From NCBI GenBank assembly GCA_003254925.1, contig QANZ01034830.1:1-64000 (forward strand): DNA of 64,000 nucleotides, read 5' to 3'. Origin of the DNA: Chamaecrista fasciculata. Taxonomy: Eukaryota; Streptophyta; Magnoliopsida; Fabales; Fabaceae. Position 1 is the stretch's first letter; every line of letters begins with the position of its first letter. This document shows, one piece after another, positions 19,287 to 31,200 of the stretch. Both the position numbers and the translations under genes were made by a program. Under the pieces are notes generated by a model. It made no database searches and was not told the DNA's origin. It saw only the letters and a program-made list of their open reading frames with translations.

Positions 19287-22200
19287 ATGGCTGATCTGGA
19301 TAAAGATGAGGTGCCAATGCTGTCAGACACGCAAAAACAACCATCTGAGGAACCTGTTAATTCTAAATTCCAGAGGCTTGTGTCCAGGACTCGAAGTGCA
19401 TCAATATCTATTCCTATGAGCTCCATGGAGCCATATGAGAGGGAAACTAGTCTTGTGGGACATACTGGTCCTCTAAGAAGTGAGAGGAAAACCCCCTTTG
19501 TGCAGATGAGTGGTCCACTATATGTTAACCACAGACCTGGAAACATCTTGCGGCAGAATGCCGGTGTCCCAAGGGAAAAAGCAGCAGAGAGAATGACAGA
19601 AAACTTTTCTTCGTTCCGTGTCACAGGTGAAAATAATTGGAAAAACAACTATACTCACAAAAACGAACATTTACTGAGGTCTGGTCAACTGGGAATGTGT
19701 AATGATCCTTATTGTACTACTTGCCCTACTTACGTCAAGGTTACTCAGCAAAGGAATCCAAAGGCTTCCGGTATATTTGATCCGAAGGTATTATTCTTCC
19801 TTATTGCATCTTGATTTAAGAGTACACTGGTCACTATATTTTGATTCCAAAGTTTCCTTTGGTTATATAATTTATGTGTTGCCAAACATTTTACTGTGGG
19901 CATCTTGATGCTCTTCTTTGTATTCTCACAAAAGCTTAGGAGTTGACTATGATGGTGTTGTCATAACTCAAGATATTACATTGAAATGCTCGAAAATCAG
20001 GGTACTTTGTGTGTTTTCTTTTTTTTTTTTCCTTTTTTTTTTCTGCTGCAATGGTGATTTAGCCCTTTTCAGGCCCCCATTTTCTATAAATATCAGTAAA
20101 ATCAGTGCAGGTTCTATCAAGAACTTTATAGCAATAATATAAGAAACCTCGTATAAGTTTAGTCCTAATCATAAACTGACTTATCACAATTGCTGCAAAT
20201 CTAATACACTGCCTAGTTTGGAACGAATACATCAATTGGACTGCTCTCTTGTTTCTATTCAAACTTGTAGTTGGCCTACATGGGAGATTTCCTAATTTGC
20301 ACCCTAGCATTCCAACCTCCTTTAGTGAGTCAAGTGTGTACCTTCGTTGGGAGATTGCAATCTCTTCCTTTGGTATTGCTACACCCTTTCCCAAGAAATA
20401 TTTAAGTGATCCAAGGACTTTGAGTTCAAATTCCATGGCAAATAGATTTTCATTTTGCCGACTTCTTCGTAATCTTTGTGACAATGATATCATCTACATA
20501 CACAATAAGTATATGGCCATACCCTTTTATAGCACTTGTAAATTGATTAACCCATGCCATGGGTGATTGTTTAAGACCATATAGGGCTTTTTGGAGTTTA
20601 CATACTTTCCTTATGCCACTACCAATATTATGTCATGGTGGTACTTCCATGTACACTTCATCTTTTTGGTTTCCGTTTAGGATGGGTGAAGTGGCAAATC
20701 ATTATTGGATGGCAAAAAAAAAAAAAAAAATCTTAACAGTATTGAATTTAGCAATTGGCATGAAAGTCTCCTATTTATCCACCCCTTGTGTTTGGGTAAA
20801 TCCTTTAGTAGACAATCTCGCTTTATATCAACTAATGCTATATCTAGATTGAATTTATTTGTGAATATCCATTTGCACCCAATTGACTTCTTAGCTCTTG
20901 GTAGGTCATAGTTTTTGAATGCAATGAGTAAAGTAATTAAGGTCAAGATTTTGCAATGGATCAAGAGAGACTCAAGATAGATTGAATCATAAGATAAAAC
21001 AGAGGAACATAAGATTTTATCATTTTCTATAAAGTAAATAGAATATACTTTAGTAGCCTTTTTTTTTTGTAAGCATAAAATTATCCAAAACTTGCCATTT
21101 CTATAAAATGTGTCATAAATCATTGAATGATTTGATGATTAGCTTTGAAATATTTTTCATAATAGGGATGATATTTGATTTTTTTTTTCCGTTGAAAATT
21201 AAATTTTCATAATAGGTTTGTATAATCATAAAATTGATGATATATATAAGATGGGGATTTTTTATTCATAATAGGTTTGTATATTCATAATAGGTTTTTT
21301 TTCCGTTGAAAATTAAATTTTCATAATAGATTCAAGTCACATCCTAGTAAATTTGGATCTTAAGTAAGATGGGGATTGATTTCTACAGATATGATAAAAG
21401 ATCGTAACGTTGTAAGATTTAAATCAAAATTTGATAACTATGGCAAGAGAGAAGAAGGAAGCAAAAATGGAAGGGGAAATAAATACTATTATAGTTTCTG
21501 CAGGCAACTATAGCATTTATTTTACTATACTTGATCTAGACATTTTATTGTCAAGAATCATGTGGCGTGTTATCTATAGTCATCTAATGTACCTTATATA
21601 ATCTTTTCATGCCTACAGTTCCACAATGCTCTCTATGGGGATGCCAAGGGTTGGGCGAGAAATATTTTTTCTTTTGTGTCTTCATATGTCCCGGGAGTTA
21701 TGAATCCCCACACTAAAGTTGTACAGCGTTGGAACAAGTGTTTTGTCATTTCTTGCTTATTGGCGATTTTTTTGGATCCGTTATTTTTCTTCTTGCTCTC
21801 TGTACTGAAGGTATAATTCTTTACCTTTTGAATTGTAGTTACTATTTTGACCTATATATAATAAGAACCATGTAAATGGGATAGAAATATTTCTTACCTA
21901 GATAACTTTTGAATAGTTACATGTAAATGGCTTGTGTTTCTATATGTTCTGGAAGGTAACTCCACTGACTCTCACTTCTATTTCACATCTGATGAGTACA
22001 AGTTTGGGTGGTAAGGATTGAATGTGATGAACGCTGCTGAGTGTAAGTCTTTGATTTTTAGTTTTATAGGATTCTTCTAAGAAGTTATTAGTTTATCTAG
22101 AACATGCACATTGGTTTGTATGCCAACAAATAGGCATCGTAAAGTAGTTTGGAGTATTAATGCCTTTATTCTTGTTGTGCTTAATGTTAACCTTCAATTC

Positions 22201-25200
22201 TGTGCATAATTTATATACAAATTAATTTTACATTTTTTTCCTGTTTGTTATATACAGGATTATAATTGTATTGTAATCAACTGGACGATGACAACGACAC
22301 TTGTTTTACTAAGAACCATGAATGATATTTTATACTTCCTTAACATTCTTCTCCAGGTAGCTTTCTTCTAGTTGCGTTTTCAGAATATTTATTTTCCCTG
22401 TTGAATTTATTTATCTATATATTTATGCATTGATAAAACAGTGTTACTTTGAAACATATAGATAAGGGATTTGTCCACCATTTTACAAATTTAAGAATAC
22501 TTGTATGCTGGCAATTAGCCATGCAACAGCTACACTACGGCATTTGGCTATAATTTACTATGTAATTTTAAACAAATCTATCAAAATGGATGATTGTAAT
22601 TTCAAATGGGCTGGACATTAACCTTATGGATAGTTAACTGTATGTGTGGAATTTTGAAGGAAAACCTAGTTTCTCTGTTGAAAATGTTAATTGTTGGTTA
22701 ATTGTTATCTGGTTGTACATAGCATTTATTAAGAGTAGGAAGTAGTTAGATGTTGAGTATTCTGAGTCTATAAATATGTATGTTAACTTCATTTCATAAT
22801 AGAGAAATACCATTCATCATATTTCTACATTAAATTTTATTCCAATGACAAATTGACTTAAATAGGATAAATATTGGATGGCAACAAGATTTCTTCCGAA
22901 ATGAAAGATAAGGTTAGTTAATATAATCCTTAATCTAATTGGATTTATTATAATAGATAAGGTTAAAGATATATAATAAAAATAAATAACAATAATCCTA
23001 ATTTCAAAGATAAGATAAACAGTGAAAGAAGAAAACTAGAATAATTAATAAATAAACAAAAGCAAGTGGACTACTGAACATAGTCTTACTCTAACACTGC
23101 CTCTCAAGTTGGGTTGTAGATGTTCTTCCTGCCAAGCTTGGACTTCTTATTTTCTGCATTCCAGATCTCATACTTCTGACTCTGTCCTCAGCCATACTTG
23201 GGTAGTACCATTCACACTCATCTTTCCTCCTTCCACAAAGAAAAATTATAACTGATTGACTCCATTGCAAGTCATTTTGTACATTTACTTTATGACTGAT
23301 TATGGAGGAAAGAGATGTTTTGAAGAGTCCTTGTGCACTGCTAGCTCCTTCCATAAACAGGTGTAACTAATTATCCTTATGTTGAAATTTAAAATTTAAA
23401 TAGAATAAATCTAACCTCAATAATAAATCCTAATCTAAATGCAAAACACATTTCAACTTAACTCCTAATTTATCCTTATCTTAACATAAACAAAAGATAA
23501 AATGGACTTCTAAATATAGTTGAACATGGACAGTGCCAGGTAGTATTTCATCTCAAGTACTATTGCATTTTTGCATGTTTTTATGTGTTTCTTTATTATT
23601 ATTCAGTGTTTCAAAACAAAACAAAACAAAGGGTATGGTGGTGGCGAGGGGCAAGAAATGCATGCGTCCTGCATCTCAATTATGGTTGTTTAGTATGTGT
23701 TGCCCAGGTTGATGATCATTAACATAAAGCTTAAATAATTCTTTCAAGTTGCCTCTTGACAGTTTAGGTTGGCTTATGTGGCTCCTGAGTCTATGGTGGT
23801 TGGTGCTGGTGAATTAGTTGACCATCCAAAGAAAATTGCTCTCCATTATGTGCAGAGTTATTTCTTTCTGGACTTATTTGTTGTATTTCCTCTTCCTCAG
23901 GTATGTCTCTCCCATCTTCGCAACTTGGTCGTGGTATAAACATTTATTTTGGCCTTTTTGGTCTGAGTTTGATCTCTATAATTGATCTCTAATAAATTGT
24001 AAATAATTATGGGCAGATTTCCAGAACTCCCCCTCAAGCTAGGAATAAAGTTTTCCTTTCCTAGCATGCACACAATCTTAAATGATGATTATGATAGACC
24101 CTTAGTTAATATACCAGCCAGCTGACATTTTGTACATAGGGTGTGAAAATAAGGCCACTGCCAACCTTCACCTTTATAAAATGTCTATCTACTTCAACAT
24201 GCTTGATTCTATCATGCTAGACTGGGTTGTGGGCAATGTTGATTGCTGACTTGTTATCACAATAGAGCTTCATAAAAATTCAAAAATCCCGAGGGCCATT
24301 GATCTAAACTTTGCCTCTACACTTGATCGAGCACCCCCTGGTTGCTTTTTTCTTCTCCAAGTTACCAAATTCCCACAAACAGAGGTACAATAACCTGATA
24401 GACCTTTGATATGATCTAGCATAGTTTGCATTTGTGTAAGTTTCAACTTACATTCTAGCTCCTTTCTTGAATAGGATTCCCTTGCCAGGACTACCTTTTT
24501 AGGTATTGTAAAATTCAATGAGCAGCATGTAAATGATTTTCTTTGGGATCTTGCATAGATTGACTCACCACCCCTCCTACATAAGCTATATCTGGCCGTG
24601 TGAGAGATAGGTAAATTACCTTCCCAACAAGCTGTTGATAGAAGTTTCAAGAGATTTGCATCTTAGCTTGCCACTTTCTTTCAACAAATCCCATACATAC
24701 TCCTGCTGTGAGAAAACAATTCTTCTTTGGACCTAGCAATTTCTATCCCTAGGAAATATTTGAGTTTTCCAAGGACTTTTATTTCAAATTCATTAGTCAA
24801 GTACTTCTGTAATGCCTCCTTTTCTCATGGATTCTTTCTAGTTACCAGTTACAATAATATCATCTACATAAACAATCAAGGCAGTTAGTAACTCCCCTGA
24901 ATTTGCGTGTTTGATAATTAGGGTGTGATCCCCTTAACTTTGACTATATCCCATAGCTACCATATCGTGAATCTTCCAAACCATGCTCTAGGAGACTATT
25001 TAAGTCCATATAGAGCCTCTTTTAAGTTTACATACCTCATTAGCCTTTGAGTTCACCCCAAAGCCTAGTGTATTTTCCATATAAATCTCCTCTTCAAGAT
25101 CTCCATGGAAGAAAACATTCTTCTCATCAAATTGTTGTAAAGGCCAATTTAAGTTGGCTAAAAGAGATAATAGACCCTCACTGTGTCCATCTTAGATAGG

Positions 25201-28200
25201 TGCAAAAGTCTCTTGATAGTCTATTCCACAAGTCTAAGTGAAGCCTTTGGCTAAAAACCTTGCTTTTGTACCTCTCAGTAGTTCCATTTGACTTGTATTT
25301 TATTGTAAATACCCACTTGCATCCTACAAGTTTCTTCCCATTGGTTAACTCAACAACCTCCCATGTTTTATTTTTAACCAAAGCCTCCATTTCTAATGTC
25401 ATAGTTTTCCTCCATTCTTCTTTGTTTAGTGCTTTTGAGAGAGTTTGGGGTACGGCTTCTTTGTTTAAGTGAGTCAGGAAATTTCTATTAGCAGTAATTA
25501 GAAGATAACCATTTTTCTTCCTGCTACCCCATTTTGTTGAGGGGTATTCACACAAGTTGACTCAAGGATAATGCCCTCTTTTTCAAGATAAGGTGACAAA
25601 TACTGATTGAAATACTCCCTCCAATTATCAGACCTTAGCCTTTTTATTCCCACATTGAGTTGATTTTTTATCGTGTTATGAAATATGTGAAAAACATGAC
25701 TCACTTCAGACTTTTGTTTGATAAAAAAAACCCATGTAACCCTTTGTATAATCATCAATAAAGGTGACAAACCAATGACCCCATGAAATATTAGGTGACT
25801 GAGAAGGCCCCCAAACATCACTATGAAATATGAATCAAACGAAAGGGAGTAGAACTTCTTCTATTGCTCAAAGGAAATGAAGATCTTTTATGTTTAGCTG
25901 TTTCAAAAGTTTCACAATGAAAAACCATTAACCTTAACATCCTTAAACAGAGAAGGAAACATCATACTTAGGGTGCTAACTGAGGGGCAGTCAAGTCTTA
26001 AGTGGTGAAGCCATATCTGTTCATTGTTAGACAGGCAATTATTTGAGAGAAAATGAGAGTGAAAAAACCACATTGCACTTCATATCTTTTGTTAGTTGAT
26101 GAATAGAAATATGGCTTGTGGATAATTTAGGCTTCTGAAGGACATTCTTATGAGAAATTTTAGGGTTCAAAACTATATTTCCCTTTCCAGCAACAATGAC
26201 TAAGGAATCATCAACAATAGTAATTTTCTTATTACTTGGGGCAAGGGTGATACAAGTGGAATTAGTCATATGATCTGTTGCCCCAGAATCTATAACCCAA
26301 GAATCTGAGAAATCTGAATTGGATGTACTAAGAGAGAAAAAGAATGAAGGCTTACCAGATAACTCAATTGGGTTTGTCATGAGTTTAGGGTATCAAGGAT
26401 GTGAAAAGAAAAATGGGTTTAGCAATGAAGGCTGCCATGATTACCAGCAATGAATACTGATATGAAATGGCTATGAAAGTCAACATTCCCACTAGGTAGG
26501 GTCGACTATATGGATCAACTAACGCCAACATGTTTTATTTCTACACATGTCAACAATTAAATTATTAATAGATAGATCAATCCAGCTATGAAGGTCAAGT
26601 TTGAAAACTCTTTCAAATGCAAGGAAACAATTTAAAATTAAAAAATAAAAAATTAGAGATTTGATCAAATCTGATTTCCTGCTAATGACTAATAAATGTT
26701 AAATAATATGGACAGATTTCCAGTAGTCTAGTTGTCAAGATGTCGTAGATTGAAACTGCCAAGATGTTGGCTCTCTAGGGTTCTTGCTATGATAGGGACT
26801 AGGACAGTATGGGATGCCTATATTATGGAAGTAACTATCAAGAACCTAAATTTGAGGAGAGATCATTCACTCAATTTGGGAAAACATTTTGTGCATCAGT
26901 AGTTAGTTTGGTATACCTCATAACTCATATTAGAAAATGAGTCAAATAAATATAGCACTATGATTACCAAGTTATATGATGATCACATTCAGGTTCTAAT
27001 TATAGAACTTTTAGTTGTAGAGACTATGATATTAAATTTAAGAACGAATTATCACAACTTCATAAACTGTTAGATGCTGAATTAGGAATTGTTTCCATAT
27101 CTATTCTGTAATAACTTTTGTGCTTTGGCAGTAAAGCCTAAGAATTTCAGAAATTTCTGATGCCCTGTCACCCTACTTCTCTCTATTCTGTGCAATATCA
27201 TGTTTAAAAACAGAAGAACTTCCTTTTGGTGTGGTAAATTTGTTGGATAAATTATTGTACATAAGATATGTGTTTGAAAATAAATAGGTGGTGCGGAAAG
27301 AAAGGACTTTCCATGGCATGGAGATAGAAGTGAGTAGATAAAGCCAAACTTTCTTGTCATGACATGTTTTTTGTAAAATCTTTGCAGATATTAATATTGT
27401 TTGTCATACCAAACCACTTGGGTTCATCGGGAGCCAATTATGCCAAGAACCTTCTACGAGTAGCAGTCCTTGTTCAGTATGTTCCCAGATTGTTTAGGTT
27501 TCTGCCTCTGCTAATTGGTCAGTCTCCAAGTGGACTCATATTTGAGTCAGCATGGGCAAATTTCTTTATAAACCTTCTCACTTTTATGCTATCTGGCCAT
27601 GTTGTTGGGTCTGGTTGGTACCTCTTTGGTCTGCAGGTCAGTGGATATTTTGAATGACATTTTGTTTTCTTTTACAATATATTCCAATTTACTATCCATA
27701 TATGTCTATCTTATCTAATATCTCTATCCATATTCCTTTCTTGTTATCTTTGTCTATAATTATCTTGTGAGAAAGAGGCATAGGTGATGAACAATATATT
27801 GTTCTGATATGATGTTCTTTTACAAGTTTTCAAAACTGATGAAAATACAAAATGAAACCCACAAACTATTCTATATTATACTCTAACTCCTAAAAAACTA
27901 ATTATTCATAACTCTAGATAATTACAGCTAATCACAATAATTACATAATAAATAGCATTTATCTCACATATCTGAGAACCAGTGGGAAGTATTGAGGCTA
28001 GTCTCCCCCCCCCAATTTTTATTCATTTTTATCTATTTCCTAAAATTTAATTACATTTTCAAAAATTTAGTTTTTAAAAATATATGTTATATGAAGCTAA
28101 AATTTTAATTTTAGTCTAAAATTAGTGTGAACTTGTATTGAATATGAAATATTATATACAATACGAATATATATATGTGTGTGTGTGTGTATATTATTTA

Positions 28201-31200
28201 AGTTATTGAATTTAGGGTACTAGAAGATGATAGCAGTATCTAGGGGTGAACAAATCCAATTAAAATAAAATCTAATCGAACCAATTCAATTAAATCAATT
28301 ATGTAAGTGGATTGATTGGATGGAAGTTAGCCAACACAAAGTAAAAAATATTTCTATTTAATATATTATATCTAATATTATTATATAATGTATGAATATA
28401 TAATATATTGCAAAAAGAAAACCTTTAGTTCTTATTTATTATGGGAAAGTTTTGCATTGGAAGATTATTGATGAAGTAATGTATTTTATTTTAATTTTGT
28501 ATTTATGATGGATTGCATTGTTTTTGGTGATTTTTCTTATACTAAATTATAATTGGACTTCTTTCAAAGTAAGAAAATTTTATTTTATAGTTAATAATAT
28601 GTTAAACCTCCTACTTATGAAAGGAATAGTGAGACAAAAGAGCGAGAACAGCCCATGACTGAAATTGCGCTTGAGCCCAATTGGAACCTAACCAAGGTAT
28701 CTGGTATTGGAAAAAGAAGGGCTGAGCTGGATATGAGGGAGAACTACTGCATAACGAATTCTGACAGTAGAGGCAAGAGGGGGCATGCTTTGCTGATAAT
28801 ATATATAGCGGGTTTTTAAGGTTTAGACAAGGAAAATATTAGGGAATGGTTTGGGGAGAGAGTCTAGGCTCTTGAAAGCTAGACAACCTTGGGTTACTAC
28901 TTACTATCTTTATTTCTGGTGTGTATTTAGTATGCAATAGTGTGTCTTGTGCAGGGTTTGGTTCTTGCTTTTTCTGATTCTATTAGCTATATATTGGGCT
29001 GTGTTTTATTGTTTCTGGTGTATGAGCTATTTTATTCTGTTATATTTGAAATAGTTCAGTATTTTCAATCACTAGGCTCTAACTGAATATTTGTATTCGT
29101 TAGGAATGCAGATTTAATTTTTTTTTTTTTTTGGAAAAATGTGCAATATTTGGATTAATTAGATGACTTTTTCAGTTAAATCAATTTGGTTGGAGAAAAT
29201 GCGATGCTTACTCACAGACCATATTCACTTGATATCTGATGGATATTTTATTCAGTTCACTATTGGTACCCTATAGAAGATATAGGTGGGTATTTGAAAT
29301 ACCTATCGAAATTGCAATCCCCAATCAAACCCGGCTTATTAAAAAAAAAAAAATTCTTGATTCAATAATGCATCAATTTACATGTGATTGTGCATGATTG
29401 GGTAATGTTAGGGCTTCACCACCACGACGAGGCCTCACCACCGCGACGGGGCCTCGTCGTGGTGGTGAAGCCCTAACAAAAAAGGATAGCTCAAGTGGTA
29501 CAAGGAGTGGGTGTTTGGGGTTGATAAGGGGGAGGTCCCCTGTTCGATTCCCAGCACCCACACACTTGGGGGATCCCCAAATGGGAGGGTGTAGACCCGC
29601 CGGAGGATAGACCCGTCGGGGGATAGACCCGCCGGAGGAAAAGGGCCCCGTCGTGGTGGTGAGGCCCCGTCGCGGTGGTGAGGCCTCGTCGTGGTGGTGA
29701 AGCCCTAACAAAGGTACAAGGAGTGGGTGTTTGGGGTTGATAAGGGGGAGGTCCCCTGTTCGATTCCCAGCACCCACACACTTGGGGGATCCCCAAATGG
29801 GAGGGTGTAGACCCGCCGGGGGAAAAGGGCCCCGTCGTGGTGGTGAGGCCCCGTCGCGGTGGTGAGGCCTCGTCGTGGTGGTGAAGCCCTAACAGGTAAT
29901 AAAATGAAATGTGAATTAGGGCCAAGCAGAAGTGCTTTGTTCGTGTGCTGACATTCTGATAATGAAATCTTGTATTAGACTTATTGTTGCCTTTGATACT
30001 TAAATTAGAGTCAGAAAATTGATTTAGCCAAGTCATCAGTGATGGCTGATATTTGATTATTGACTTCTTTTCTTCCTCTTCATTTTGGCAGAGGGTTAAT
30101 CAATGTCTACGAGATGCCTGCCATAGATCGAAGTATATTGATTGTGTGAGATTGATTGATTGTGGACATGGTCGTAATCATACTGTAGTTGCTCAGCCTG
30201 GCTCAAATAAGGTTCCGTGGGCAAACAATACCAATGCAAGTAGTTGTTTCAACTCAGACCAGGGTCCTTTTCAATATGGGATCTACGCCAAAGCTGTTCT
30301 ACTGACTACAGAGCATAATGTGATCACTAGATATATATATTCATTATTTTGGGGATTCCAGGTGTGCCCTCCCTTCCCTATTCAGTTGTTCTGTGTTATT
30401 TTCCGTGTGTTCATTTTGTACAGTGTTGAAAATATATTTCATTGAACAAGTTCTTGATGATAATACAATGAAGATTGCACCTATATAAATACTCTAGAGA
30501 AGCACCTAATACATTTAAGGCTCAACTACTCAACCACCTAATTAATATAGGAACCAAATATTGACCAACTAACTTAATAAATAAGGATTGACGTATTCAT
30601 ATTCTCAATGGCATTAGTCAAGAGCTATATTTATGAACTTATCAACATAAACAATTAAACATATATATTTAAGGTGTCGAATACACTTTATTCCTAAGAG
30701 TACGGTTCAGAGTTCCGACTTTGGAGTGTCATATTGATTGTTAGCGTCAACACCCATTGAGGTGAAATTAAGGAAATACAAATAACTTTAGAAGATATAC
30801 AGGACGTGAGGAAAGATGAGGTGTATATTTGACAAGGTCATGTTAAAAATATTTTCCAATGTATTGTTAAAATACTGCTTTTTCCTAGCAGTTGTTATTT
30901 TAGTTTTGTAAATTAAGAATCTTGCAAAACAAGGTCTTTTAATTAGTGGAATATTAGTGAAAGGGCTTCAAATTGGAACATGTTATATTGATAGAATCTT
31001 GTTGCTATATAACTGAAAATATTGACGAAAGATAAAGAAACAGTGCCTCGGGTATGCAGAAACACCATTACAAGATAGAAAACATAACAAGAAAAACACA
31101 CAAACCACCTTGGCTTTCTAGAAGCCAAGTCTCTCCCAAAATACCTTACCAATTCCCTACCCTCAAAACCCCAAAAAACACTACTCTAATACCCTCACAG

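Noticed and set aside
29487-29560. Possible functional tRNA gene
   Set aside because: A- and B-box words are present, but I could not fold a clean acceptor stem or assign an anticodon, and the unit is repeated inside a mobile element.
29373-30036. Open frames of 134 and 181 codons rich in Gly, Pro and His
   Set aside because: They follow the GC-rich repeats of the tRNA-like element in several frames and contain intron sequence. No domain is seen.
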